Of a stretch of 64,000 nucleotides of DNA, positions 1 to 11,232 are shown one piece after another. A program made the translations under genes and the position numbers. This stretch comes from Fragum whitleyi (taxonomy: Eukaryota; Mollusca; Bivalvia; Cardiida; Cardiidae). Under the pieces are notes generated by a model. It had not been told where the DNA came from, did no database searches, and was given only the letters and a program-made list of their open reading frames with translations. The stretch is taken from assembly GCA_948146395.1 (NCBI GenBank), contig OX411544.1, forward strand, positions 91,822,901-91,886,900, written 5' to 3'. How positions within the stretch are numbered: the stretch's first letter is position 1; every line of letters starts with the position of its first letter.

Positions 1-179
1 TAAGTTCACTTTTAATTGTCGTCTGCAACATCTTTCAAATTGAAGCAGTCTAAAATTTTGTCGTCTGGGAAAGGGTTAATACTAAGGGCGAAAACGACCG
101 TTAAGCATTATGGGCACGTTTGTAAAAGATAGTTATAGTTTTCAACCGTTGCCATGTATAGTCGTTCATATTAGAAAGA

Positions 180-265
180 GTTCGCCGAGCAAACTGTTCG
201 ATGGTCGTCCATTTTGGAAAACGTTCGCCGAGCAAACTGTTCGATGGTCGTCCATTTTGGAAAGC
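180..265. repeat. 43 bp direct tandem duplication
   Basis: Two nearly identical 43 bp units (180-222 and 223-265) lie head to tail, each containing GTTCGCCGAGCAAACTGTTC. The unit is not a multiple of three, so an 89-codon ORF here reads the two copies in different frames. I take it as non-coding. Confidence 0.8.
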
Positions 266-690
266 GCTCGCAAAGCTAACGAGTCGTTCAATTTAGGCTG
301 CTCAATAATGTTTTGGAAACTTCAAGGCTCAGGCCCGCCGAAACTCTCCGAATCAGTTTTTCAGAGTTCTAAATATTAATCGTTAAGATGTAAATTTGTG
401 TATGGTGAGAGTGAGAACAAATCAAAACTTGTGCACACCTATAGACAAACTTAACTTTTCTCCATCTTTTCAAATATATTATTTCTCTATCTTTTCAAAT
501 TATCATTGAAACTGTTCACAACCTGGAACCATTTCATTCTTGCATATTGTTTTGTAAATGTACAAGATAGACATATTGTCTTTTGTTATCTAATAAACTT
601 GTAAACTTGGTATTTAATTATGTGGAATGCAACTTTTTAATGAGGTGAACTGTCAATCAAGGTAGATAGGGCCTTTTTGCTCCAATTTCT
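266..690. other. Unannotated AT-rich DNA
   Basis: I see no gene, splice-supported exon or recognisable repeat here. The first 70 bases of the window resemble, in inverse orientation, a stretch near 25,950-26,010, so they are probably part of a dispersed repeat. Confidence 0.4.
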
Positions 691-694
691 TAAA

Positions 695-890
695 GTGGAA
701 CAATATTCTTGGCATAGTCCCGGACTAGCCTGTGCAATCCTGAGAGGCAAATGGGACAACAATTTCCGCTTCTTAGGGTTAAACTTCTTGTAACAGAAAC
801 TCATATAAAATGCAGATCGCACACTTTAATAATCCGGGACGACACTTTTAGCAGATGCAATAAAATCGGTTTTGCCAGAACGCAGCTTAT
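695..890. repeat. Diverged copy of the palindromic GCCTGTGC element
   Basis: It shares the order of blocks with the better copies at 2,186-2,452 and 62,115-62,385: a GACTAGCCTGTGCAATCC block, TTTCCGCTTCTTAGGGTTAA, a CAGAAACTCATATAAAA block, then CCGGGACGACACTTTTAGCAG and AAAATCGGTTTTGCCAGAACG. Many substitutions suggest an old copy. Confidence 0.6.
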
Positions 891-1129
891 TTATTAACGT
901 CTTGTTACATTACATGTAGTTATACGAATGACCAGCATTCGTGCTTTCCAATTGAATACGTTCCACCCATTGTTCAAGTTCTCCGGTGCCATAAAAATCA
1001 CCATCGGTCCTTGGGTATCTGAGTCAGTTCCTACATTATCATCTTTAAATTTGACGTGCAGTGCCTTTCTTCTGGTTTACGCGCAGCACTGCTACATGGA
1101 GAACATCAGGCCTGCTCGTGCAAATTATA

Positions 1130-1440
1130 TTGTTTTAAGATATCAGGATAAAGTGACTGACCTGTGCTTTACACTGTACACGTTAATGAACCAGGGGGAT
1201 CCATCGTAGAAGAGTAGGGGTAAAACCAGTGTCTCCCTCTTTCGGGCTCTCTGGGACGTGTTTAGCCCTTGATGGTAAAACACGGACGTAAACAATCAAT
1301 CACTTAATCATGGTATCTGGGTTACAAACCAGTACTAGGCTAGGATAAAGTGCCTTGCCCAAGGGCATTCCACCATGACCGGCGCAGGCTGGACGCGAAC
1401 CCTTGTCTCCCGGGTGAGAGTCCGGCACCTTAACCACTAT
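1130..1440. repeat. SINE-derived remnants
   Basis: 1,130-1,310 matches the 3' body of the SINE at 59,770-60,083, including TATCAGGATAAA, GACTGACC, a GTTAATGAACCAGGGG-type block and a CAATCAATCA tail. 1,340-1,440 holds a tRNA-like head on the minus strand, with a degenerate B-box (CGCGAACCC) and CTTAACCACTATGAC. These are probably two abutting, degenerate insertions. Confidence 0.55.
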
Positions 1441-1744
1441 GACAAATTCGACTTTTTATATTGCATGCGGAATTTATGCTGAATATTCAAAAACGTTCAA
1501 AAAAAGAGCACAGCATATTCTGTCTGATATTAATGTGTAAAGGGCTGTTCCTTCCGATTAAATGTTTAAACTAGCAATAAATTTGTCAATAAACCACAAA
1601 CAAAACAAGAAGTGTTGAAAATATTTCCCGTAAGTTGACGTGTCTCCTGCAAATGGCCATTCATTCATTCGTTGTTTGATCATATGTATTTCCCTTGGCA
1701 GTTCATCGCTTGATCTCATATCTTTATTCATTCAGCTGTTGGTT

Positions 1745-1782
1745 CGTTCATTCATTCATTCATTCATTCATTCATTCGTTCA
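1745..1782. repeat. (ATTC)n microsatellite
   Basis: About nine near-perfect ATTC units. Short ORFs rich in SFIH repeats across it are artefacts. Confidence 0.85.
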
Positions 1783-2185
1783 TCTTTCGCTCGTTTGTTT
1801 CTTCAAAAGGGATTCAAAATTCCAAAATTTGTGTGTATAACATCTCCATTTCCGAATGTCCAATTAACAGTTATAAAAGAAATTTAATCAAACCAGAGAT
1901 GCATGTACATGTACGTCAAGAAAAAGGAACCATTTTATAAGGGCGGGTGGTAATAAGTTATTACCAACACGCGACATAGAATCGGTTTTGAACTTTGATT
2001 TGTTTCCATTTTTCGTAACCGTTGCTTGAAACAGTCGTGTTTTAGTCAACTTTTATTCAACGTATTGTTGGGTCTATTTCACTGAATTAGCAAGACTTTG
2101 TTTCTGTATCTAGTATCAAAAAATGGGATCATCTGAGGTGAGCGGGAACGTGAACGATCAGAGATAACAACATTATAGTACATGT

Positions 2186-2452
2186 GAGCCGTGCTTTGAG
2201 AAAAAGAGGCTTATTGTATAGGCGTAAAGTGTCGTATCGTATCAGCCTGTGCAGTCCGCACAAGCTAATTCGGGACGACACTTCGCTACGACTAGATTTA
2301 CTGCTAGGATAAAGCTTCTTCAAACAGAAAATCATCTAAAAGCGGAAAATGTCGTCCCGGATCAGCCTGTGCGGACTGCATAGGATAATCTGGGACGACA
2401 CTTTACGCAGATACAATAAACCCCTTTTTGTCGGAGTACGGCTCATATTCAT
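2186..2452. mobile_element. Palindromic non-autonomous element (GCCTGTGC family), full-length copy
   Basis: The ends are inverted: GTGAGCCGTGCT near the left end answers AGTACGGCTCATATT at the right. Inside, two inverted arms carry GTCGTCCCGGATCAGCCTGTGC-type cores around a centre containing CTACGACTAGATTTACTGC. It is the same family as 62,115-62,385 but in the opposite orientation, and as the shortened intron copies at 49.6-54.4 kb. It has no coding capacity. Confidence 0.8.
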
Positions 2453-2459
2453 TTATATT

Positions 2460-3732
2460 GTTCAGAAAAGATCGTGCAGAGAGCCATGGGATGTTGAAAT
2501 GAGAGGAACGTGAGCGCTATATATCAAGAAGCGTATCCATGATATATCTGATCGAACTCACTATAAACGAAAACATCAGAGATAAAGAAAATTTGTGTTT
2601 GATAAGATGTACTATTTAAATGAATTAAGTGTCTTTTATAATGTATTGTTATTTCAGCTTATTTTGTGACTGAACCAGAGACATGCAGAATGTCATGTTT
2701 ATGCAAAAACGTATGGTACATTTACCTATGTGGCATATTTCCGAACGAATAATCAATTTCCGCTTCAAAATAACTCAACAACAATTTGTCAAGCCTAAAT
2801 GTCACATTCAGGCGAACGGCTTTAAATGCTCCGTAAGGTGGCCTGTTGCGGATACTGTCTGGCTGGTCAAGTAAGAAACAAGTAAGTGCAAACTTTGTTA
2901 TCAAGTGTTTTCATCAGTTATAATTTGTTTAAGATTAAGAAACAAGAGAATGTGTACGTTTTAGAATGTATCTATTTATCTTATTGAAAGAAATTGGCAT
3001 CGGATGTGTTTTTGTTTTCTTATACACCAGTCTGTCTGACAGCAGACGTTTTGGTATATCATTTTAAAGAGAACTCCATCCTTTTTTTCTTTTGTCACAT
3101 CAGTGTAGTTGGGAACATGTGTCAACGTTGTCGTTCTTTTAAGCTATGTGTTCTTATTAATTTCGCAACATTCATTCTTTGCACAGTACCGAAACTCTGA
3201 CACGCAAAATGAATAAATCCCAGTCCCGCTCAAGTCAACATTTAATTCGAGGGAAAAATCGAAAAGTTAAACACATTCCATTCGATCGATTGCTTCTCTT
3301 TCCAGAATTTCTAGTTTGTTGAATTTGAAAAAAAGATGTAAATATGACTTTTGACGAGATAAACGAATCCCACGCTCCGCTCAGGTCAAAGTTTTAAACA
3401 CACAATACGTAGTGAAGAGAAAAGCCATTGCTCATTCGATCAGACTTCTTTTTCCATGTCGTTTATCTATGCGACAAAGCTGTCTCTCCGCCCAGTATGT
3501 TGTTTGTCAGAGTTTCAGTAGGATATCTCACGAACATAAGAGCAGGCCATACACCAACCTCGCTTAACCTCTCCCTATGATGTTGAACTTATCAAGATGC
3601 TTCCCTACATTAGTTTAACGTATTTATCTGTATTGAGGCTTGTTTCTTTGTATTATGTACTTTTCTGTTTGTCTTTATCTAAATATTGTTTTTAATTTTC
3701 TTTTACTTCCATGTCCTATTTAATAGTAATAG
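2460..3732. other. No gene recognised
   Basis: AT-rich sequence with only short ORFs lacking splice or family support. I see no recognisable repeat except scattered similarity between 3,190-3,260 and 3,355-3,430 (AATCCCAGTCCCGCTCAAGTC versus AATCCCACGCTCCGCTCAGG), probably a diverged duplication. Confidence 0.4.
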
Positions 3733-3739
3733 TATTCGC
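3733..3739 (+). repeat. Left target-site duplication TATTCGC
   Basis: TATTCGC stands directly before the left terminus and again directly after the right terminus (18,191-18,197). One further C makes an 8 bp reading possible. Confidence 0.8.
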
Positions 3740-3778
3740 CAGATAGGTAAAGCTAGCTACCAGTAGCCAGCTACTTAT

Positions 3779-5234
3779 TATACCCCCCCAAAACGAAGTT
3801 TAGGGGGGTATATAGGAGTCACCCTGTCGGTCGGTCCGTCCGTCCGTCCGTTCGTCCGTCAGTCTGTTGACTTTTGTCCGCTCAATTTATCAGCAACTAT
3901 GGGATGGATTTTGATCAAACTTCATAGATAGACTCAGTACCAAGCCTAGTTGTGCAAATTACAATTTGGTCACAGTCCATTGATTTTTCACTGAGTTATG
4001 GCCCTTTGTTGAAATTTCTTGTCCGCTCATTTTCTCCGCAATTACTAAATGGATTTGCATCAAACTTCATAAAATGAATCAGTATCAAGCCTAGTTGTGC
4101 ATATTGTAATTTGGTTAAGGTCCATTGATTTTTCACTGAGTTATGGCCCTTTTTTGAAAATTCTTGTCCGCTCATTTTCTCGGCAACTATGTGATGGATT
4201 TGTTTCAAACTTCACAGAATGAATCAGTATAGAACCTAGTTGTGCATATTCTAATTTGGTTATGGTCAATTGATTTTTCACTGAGTTATGGCCCTTTGTT
4301 AAAAAAGGTCTGTCCGGTCAGTCTGTTGACTTTTGTGCGCTCAATTTCTCAGCAACTATGGGATGGATTTTGATCAAACTTCGTAGATAGACTAAGTATT
4401 AAGCCTAGTTGTGTATATAACAATTTGGTCACGGTCCATTGATTTTTCACTGAGTTATGACCCTTTGTTGAAAATTCTTGTCCGCTCATTTTCTCGGCAA
4501 CTATTACATGGATTTGTTTCAAACTTCACGGAATGAATCAGTATTGTACCTGGCTGTGAATATCCTAATTTGATTATGGTCCATTGATTTTCACTGAGTT
4601 ATAGCCCTTTGTTGAATATTCTGGTCTGTCAGTATGTTGACTTGTCCGCTCCATTTCTGGGCTATTGTTGAATGTATTTTGTTCAAACTTCATAGATAGG
4701 TGCAGTGTCAAACCTAGTTGTGCATATCACAATTTGGTCATTGTCTATTGATTTTCATTGAGTTATGGCCCTTTGTTAAATTCTTGTCCGCTTATTTTCT
4801 CTGCAACTACTGGATGGATTTGCACCAAACTTCATAAAAAGAATCAGTATCAAGCAGACATACGCATATCGTAATTTGGTTATGGTTCATTGATTTTCTA
4901 CTGAGTTATGGCCCTTTGTTGAAAATTCTTGTCCACTCATTTTCTCAGTAACTAATGGATCGTTTTGCTTCAACCTTGACAGAATGACTCGGTATCAAGC
5001 AGACTTGCGCATATCCTAATTTGGTAATGGCCCATTGATCTTTTATGGTGTTAAGGCCCTTTGATGGAATTTCTCTTCCGCTCATTTTCTCGGCAACTAA
5101 TTTATGGATTTGATTTAAAGTTCACAGAATGACTCATTTTCAAGCAGACAAAAAGAACCAAGCCTGAGTGACACAGTCTTTTTCATTTGACAAGGAGCAG
5201 TTGGGGGTATTAATCACCTTCAGTGATAGCTCTA
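3779..5234. mobile_element. Hairpin/GTCC tandem-repeat element inserted in the left arm
   Basis: It begins with a hairpin (ACCCCCCCAAAACGAAGTT then AGGGGGGTATAT), followed by (GTCC)n near 3,830 and about eight diverged 150-160 bp monomers containing TTGTCCGCTCATTTTCTC and CTGAGTTATGGCCCTTTGTTG. It ends GGGGGTATTAATCACCTTCAG then TGATAGCTCTAG. The right arm of the host element is continuous at the matching place, so this is a later insertion. The layout resembles bivalve 'pearl' elements; that identity is inference. Confidence 0.75.
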
Positions 5235-7770
5235 GTTCCAGCTACTTGAAATAGAAAAGTTAGCTACTAGTAGCCAGCTACTTGAAACAGAAAAGTTAGT
5301 TACTGGTATCCAGCTACCGGTAGCTAGCTACGTGGAAAAGAAAAGTCCGTGACTTGAAAAATAAAGGAAAGGTACAAGAAGCCAATAACCAGTAGCCAGC
5401 TACTGGTAGCTTGGCTACCGGTAGCAAGCTACCAGTAGCCAGCTACCGGTCGCCAATTACTTGAAAAATAAAAGTGAGATACTGATGCATGACAATAAGT
5501 AGCTAGCTACCCGATATGAAAAATAGCTAAATACCGAGTGAAAAATCCGTTTAGGTAGCAGATAGAAACCCGCGACTTGAAAATGAAAAAAAAATGTTAC
5601 TCATTATCACCTACCAGTAGCCAGTTACTTGAAAACTAAAGGAAAGGTACAAGTAGCCAGCAACAAGCAGCCAGCTACCGGTAGCCAGCTACCAGTAGCC
5701 AGCTACCGATAGCCAGCTTTTTGAAAAAAAAAGAGTGAGATATTGATGCATAACAATAAGTAGCTAGCTACCTAAAATGGAAAATAGCTAAATACCGAGT
5801 GAAAACTCCGTTTAGGTAGCAGATAGAAACCCGTGACTTGAAAATAAATAAGCGTGTTACTGTTGATTACCTACAAGTAGCCAGTTACTTGAAAAATAAA
5901 GGAAAGTTACAAGCAGCCAGCTACCGTTAGCCAGCTACCAGTAGCCAGCTACTTGAAAAATAAGAGTGAGATATTGATGCATAACAATAAGTAGCTAGCT
6001 ACCTAAAATGACTTATAGCTCAATACCGATAGAAAAATCCGTTTAGGTAGCAGATTGAAACCCGTGACTTGAAAATAAAAAAGTTTGTTACTCATTAGCA
6101 CCTACCAGTAGCCAGTTACTTGAAAAATAAAGGAAAGGTACAAGTAGCCAAAAACCAGTAGCCAGCTACCGGAAGCCAGCTACCAGTAGCCAGCTACCGG
6201 TAGCCAAATACTTAAAAAAATAAAAGTTAGATACTGATGCATAACAATAAGTAGCAAGCTACCCGATATGAAAAATAGCTAAATACCGAGTGAAAAATCT
6301 GTTTAGGTAGCAGATAGGAACCCGCGACTTGAAAATAAAAACGTTTGTAACTCATAAGCACCAACCAGTAGCCATTTACTTGAAAACTAAAGGAAAGGTA
6401 CAAGTAGCTAGCAACAAATAGCCAGCTACCGATAGCCAGCTATCAGTAGCCAGCTACCGGTAGCCAGCTACTTGAAAAATAAGAGTGAGATATTGATGCA
6501 TAACAATAAATAGCTAGCTACCTGAAATGAAAAATAGCTACATACCGAGTGAAAAATCCGTTTAGGTAGCAGATTGAAACCCGTGACTTGAAAATAAAAA
6601 AGTTTGTTAATCATTAGCACCAACCAGTAGCCAGTTACTTGAAAACTAAAGGAAAGGTACAAGTAGCTAGCAACACGTAGCCAGCTACCGGTAGTCAGCT
6701 ACTGGAAAAATGAAAGCCAAATACTGATATATAACAATAAGAAGCTAGCTACCTCAAATGTAAAATAAATGGATACCAATTGAAGAATCCGTAACGGTAG
6801 CAGATAGAAACCCGTGACTTGGAAATAAAAAAGTGTGTTACTGATGATCGGCCTCCAAGTTGCCAGTGAGATGAAAAATAAGAGCCAGTTACTTGAAAAA
6901 TAAGAGTGAGATAATGATGCATAACAATTAGTAGCTAGCTACCTAAAATGAACAAAGCTAAATACCGATTGGAAGATCTGTTTAGGTAGCAGATAGAAAC
7001 CCGTGACTTGAAAATAAAAAAGGTTGTTACTAATGATCACCTACCAGTAGCCAGTTACTTGAAAACTAAAGGAAAGGTACAAGTAGCCAGCTACGGGTAG
7101 CCAGTTTCTTGAAAAATTTAAGTGAGATACTGATGCATAACAATAAGTAGCTAGCTACCTGAAATGAAAAATAGCTAAATACTGATTGAAAACTCCGTTT
7201 AGGTACCAGGTAGAAACCCGTGACTTGAAAATAAAAAAGTTTGTTACTGATGATCACCTACCAGTAGCCAGTTACTTGAAAAATAAAGGAAAGGTACAAG
7301 TAGCCAGCTACCGGAAGCCAGCTACTAGTAGCCAGCTACCGGTAGCCAGTTACTTGAAAAATAAAAGTCAGATACTGATACATAACAAGATACCGATTAA
7401 AATACCGTTTAAGTTGCCGATAGAAACCCGTGACTTGGAAATAAAAAAAGTTTGTTACTGATGATCACCTACCAGTAGCCAGTTAGATAAAATAAAATAA
7501 CGGAAAGGTATAAGTAGCCAGAAACCAGTAGTCAGTTACTTGAAAAATAAAAGTCAGAAACTGATGCATAATTATAAGTAGCCAGCTAGTTGAAATGAAA
7601 TATGAATAGATACCGACTGAAAAACTACAGTTTAAGTAGCAGATAAAAACCCGTGAATTGGAAATAAAAAAAGTGTGTTACTGTTGATCACCTACCAGTA
7701 GCCAGTTACATGAAAAATAACGAAAAGGTACAAGTAGCCAGCAGCCAGTAGCCAGCTACCGGTAGCCGTT
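5235..7770. repeat. Left terminal array of the 14.45 kb element
   Basis: About ten units of 180-260 bp, each with TTTAGGTAGCAGATAGAAACC, CCGTGACTTGAAAATAAAAA, CACCTACCAGTAGCCAGTTAC, a run of GTAGCCAGCTACCGG blocks, and ATGCATAACAATAAGTAGC. ORFs rich in 'FQVTGYWLV' or 'SQLPVASY' are translations of this array. Confidence 0.85.
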
Positions 7771-7828
7771 TATCGTTTGTTCTCGGCCAGATGTCAGACA
7801 ACACTTATCTGAGAGCACAGATACTGCA

Positions 7829-8424
7829 ATGCAGGTGGTACTGGAAATCTGCCAAACAGAAAAGGCACAAAAGAAACGGAATGAGGCAAGAATTAAATTT
7901 GTTAGAGATATCTTACAAAAACATGGATATTCAATAAATTTGTTTGGGACGGAATTCGAAATGGCAGTCAAACACCTGGTTAAACCACGAACTCACACAT
8001 ACTGCATGGAATGTATGAGAAACGCTTCACATACATCAGACCTCATAGAGGTAGGAATTGGCATGGAAGAAGCAAGTACAATATAGAGGTAGGAATTGGC
8101 ATGGAAGAAGCAAGTACAATCCAAGAATTGATAAATCAATGGACAAACGGCACATCATATCATTGCCCAGGTGGATGTGGAGGATTGACTGCAACTTACC
8201 ATAATTTTGATTCGCTTCCAGTACTCCTTTTCATTGCTGTGGATGTAGCATCCTCAAGATGTACTTTATTGCACGCCTTTTTAGAAGAATCCATACGTGT
8301 TCTTGGGACGGAATATGACTTATATGCAGCAACACTAAATAGTCAGAGACACTTTTGTATGCTGGTGAGATCCGCTGTTGGAGAACCGTGGTGCAGATAT
8401 GATGGACTCCGTGCAAAGGGATGA
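7829..8424 (+). pseudogene. Deubiquitinase-like gene fragment, frameshifted by a 38 bp duplication
   Basis: Two overlapping frames form one protein of about 185 residues if one copy of a 38 bp direct repeat (8,045-8,082 and 8,083-8,120) is ignored. The first frame holds a basic N-terminal stretch and TYCMECMRNASHTSDLIEVG. The second holds YHCPGGCGGLTATYHNFDSL, then LFIAVDVASS, LGTEYDLYAATLNSQRHFC and GEPWCRYDGLRAKG. CxxC pairs followed by a 'Y-L-A-x-x-HF-x-x-LVR-x-W-YDGL' end are like the zinc site and His box of ubiquitin-specific peptidases (C19). No catalytic Cys box is visible, so it is a C-terminal part only. It begins at the inner edge of the left array and is followed by a MITE. It may be a captured host fragment or the remains of an element-encoded protease. 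Protein class is inference. Confidence 0.5.
8045..8120 (+). repeat. Exact 38 bp direct tandem duplication
   Basis: Both copies start ATAGAGGTAGGAATTGGCAT and end AGTACAAT with no mismatch. The length is 2 modulo 3, so the reading frame shifts and a TAG follows soon after. Confidence 0.95.
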
Positions 8425-8476
8425 TTTGTTCAAATAGGTGAATTTCAATGTCAAAAGGGTGAAGTTGTTGTTCATC

Positions 8477-8722
8477 TGGGGCCAGTTTTACTAAAAAACT
8501 TACGAAATAATTGATCGTAAGTCAAAATCACAAACCATACCTGGTGTTTTTATTCATTGGTAGATTTTGCCTTGCAATATCTCATAAGAATCGTCTTTAG
8601 AAGACGATTCCAATGAGATATTGCATGGCATAATTCGATTTTTAATTACTACTGTACGACCAACTTTAATTTTTGACTTACGCAAAAAATGATCGTAAGA
8701 TGTTTAGTAAAACGGGCCCCTG
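8477..8722. mobile_element. Foldback MITE with GGGGCC(C/A)GTTTTACTAAA ends
   Basis: The left end GGGGCCAGTTTTACTAAAAA and the right end TTTAGTAAAACGGGCCCC are inverted. CTTACG...GATCGTAAG motifs repeat inside both arms, and the centre is a second hairpin around TCTTTAGAAGA. Non-coding. Confidence 0.8.
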
Positions 8723-9500
8723 GTCTTTGTAAAAAAGCCGTGAAAAAGTTCGTTCGTTAATTGTTAAAGAAATGTCCGATTTCAAATATGTTTTTGTCAC
8801 TTTTGATTCTTGAAAGGTGTCGGTGATATTTAGACGTGGCCAGTGACCCCATGTTTGTGAAGAGATTTTGTGAAGAAAGAGATGATAGGGGTAGGTGACG
8901 TAAAACAGAGAGAAATCGTTCGTGGCACTGGTAAACGGCTAAACGCCGTAACTACTGCTTCTGTAGTAACAATACTTATGCTGTTTATACAAAGGTGGTG
9001 TTATAGTCCGTTTGACTAGTATGTGGACCGACATCTTCATCAATTATATCAAATTTGGTTTGTATAATTATTTTATCTTGATTTTAGCAATAATCCATTA
9101 CCAAAAGTAATTTTTGAAGAAGAAACTATTTCGAATTGATGATTTTGCCTATTCAATTAATGTTGATATTTTTACATTTTCCTGTCTCAGATACGAGGGG
9201 TAGGCTGTTTAGTTGTACGAGAATGTAAACATATAGTAGAAACACGTGGTCGTGCATTTGTTAATCGGACATGCACATTTCTCCTTATTTGCACATGATT
9301 AATAGCATATTAATCGACTTGTCATTTTAAACTTCAATATCGCGTGAAATGTACTTTTACAATTAGGCGACTGCTCGTCTATCCCACGTGAAAATCTTTA
9401 TAACTTCGTCCTTGATATATCAAATAATCTATTTTATTTTGTCTGAACTAGGGAATATGGCGCTCATCTCAGAATAGGTCAAAGTTATCATAAAGGTCTG
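8723..9500. other. No gene recognised, core of the 14.45 kb element
   Basis: AT-rich sequence without convincing ORFs. The phrase AGTCCGTTTGACTA near 9,006 recurs inverted near 9,990 (AAACGGACTATA), so 9,000-10,000 may be bounded by weak inverted repeats. Confidence 0.35.
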
Positions 9501-9631
9501 CCCTGCGTTCACTATGACAAAACGTTCGCTAACATTTTTAAAATGGTACCCCGCTTTGCACATATGTGCACGTACAAAGCGGGTTTCCATGTTGAAACTT
9601 TGGCGAGCGTTTTGTCATCCTGAAAGCAGGG
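9501..9631. repeat. 131 bp near-perfect hairpin
   Basis: CCCTGCGTTCACTATGACAA at the left answers TTGTCATCCTGAAAGCAGGG at the right, and arms with ACCCCGCTTTG / CAAAGCGGGT meet at CACATATGTGC. A piece of the same family (TTTTGTCATCCAGAACGCAG) occurs near 47,480. Probably a short MITE. Confidence 0.75.
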
Positions 9632-10126
9632 TTTGTTAAAAATAGTTTGAGTAAAGACAAATTACACAAAGCTTTCTACATTCATGACTTGACAATTGTA
9701 GTAAAATTAGGCCGGTTAGACATAATAAGACACATAATGACCTACCCCTATTCAAATAAGGAGTTTTGTGGCAGGGATAATTCGCTGTTACATTTATCAG
9801 TGAAAACCAGATTATCGAAGGCTGAGAATTAACATATAGACGGACGGACAAAATCTTTATTCTACTTACTTAAATTTTCAAAAACATTAAATCGTCATGG
9901 AAATAGGTGACATTTTGATCTGGAAAGAAACATGTAGATTTTATCAATTTGTTTAAGAGAATTTGACCGAATTGTTGGTCCACATAGAAGTCAAACGGAC
10001 TATACCATTAAAAGGTAACATTGGGCAATATTATCGGAGATAGACACTGTATTTATTGGTTGGTTTCATTGGCTTCCGATTTTTCAACTATTTGGGTCAT
10101 TGATTACATTACATAATAGTCTTCAG

Positions 10127-10402
10127 CCGCGGCAATAAAGCAGTTGGTAGCGCACCGGACTTCTAATCCAGGGGTCCCGGTCAGCGCGGGTTTGATCCCC
10201 GGCCGCGGCACTCATCCTTTCCGACATTTGTCTCTCACCAATGGATGGATAGTCGTAAACCTAAGTGAGATGAGCAGCTGGAGGCTCGCAAAGGATGTCA
10301 TGGTAGTACTGGTGTGCGAAATACAGGAATCCATGGTTAGGTGCTCCAGCCGCCACGACGAATTGTTAAGAGCGGCGTTAAAGCCCATTCAATCAATCAA
10401 CG
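10127..10402 (+). mobile_element. tRNA-headed SINE (GCGGCGTTAAA tail family)
   Basis: It has a tRNA-like head with an A-box-like TAAAGCAGTTGGTAGCGC and a B-box-like GGTTTGATCCCC, then a body with TCCGACATTTGTCTCTCACC and GGTGCTCCAGCCGCC, and ends GCGGCGTTAAAGCCCATTCA plus a CAAT repeat. Same family as 42,257-42,535 and 57,107-57,365. It resembles bivalve CORE/Meta-type SINEs; the precise name is not certain. Confidence 0.85.
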
Positions 10403-11230
10403 TAATAGCCTTCAAAATACTTTTCAAAACTTGTATGCCATTCTGGATTTGCCTAAACGAGTCATGACCATCATTCTACACCCCATGTATATATATAGCA
10501 TGTCAAGCGAAAAAGGACTATCAAGGAAATACACAAAACAAATATTTAAAAAAAAGTATCGTATCGACTGGACGTCCAGCTAAGATCGCATTTCCAATAT
10601 ATACATAGGTAAAATTAACATTCTATGTTGTGAAAACCGTTCATGAGCGAAACGTTTCGACCCTATTCTCCCTGCACAGTCCGAGCAGTCTGACGAGGGT
10701 CGATACTTTTCACACTTTCCAGATGGTTCCTGTTCGGGTGACGAGTCATAAAAGTATGTTGTTATCATACAAGGGAAGTAAATGATACGTACGCATTTCG
10801 ACAAAAGAGCCATTAAACTTTAATTACTCTCTAATAAAACTGTGATTCGACACTTGTACAAAAATCGTTTTAATTGATTTTGTGCTTATTAGGCATTACA
10901 TTTCTAATAGATTGTGCGTTCTCTTAGCCTATGATTTTGTATTAAATTTCCAGATGGAAATCGTTTATATGCAATTTACGAAACTTTTAACCTTTCGTAT
11001 TTTTTAACGTCAAACGAATATCCTAGAAAATTGATCATTTACTGTATGTACTGAATTCCACAATGTAATTGAATTATTGACTCTAGAAATATGGAAGGGG
11101 CCAGCAGGGGACATATATTGCTTAAGCAGTGCTCTCAGCATGCTTGCATCAAGGTACCTTACGTCGATGTTTTAAATACATGCAAATTAGTTATATTACG
11201 AGAATCTAGTACGGCGCAAAATTTTGAATT
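10403..11230. other. No gene recognised
   Basis: AT-rich DNA with short unsupported ORFs, part of the core of the large element or of an unrecognised insertion. Confidence 0.35.
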
Positions 11231-11232
11231 TT

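Noticed and set aside
5235..7770. CRISPR-like look of repeated blocks
   Set aside because: The units are long, variable and present in inverse orientation at 15.2-18.2 kb. There are no unique spacers of constant length, and the genome is eukaryotic.
9647..9832. 61-codon ORF (MSKDKLHKAFYIHDL...) in the core of the large element
   Set aside because: It is short, matches no family I know, and has no splice or phase partner.
10144..10467. 107-codon ORF
   Set aside because: It reads through a tRNA-headed SINE, including its promoter boxes and tail.
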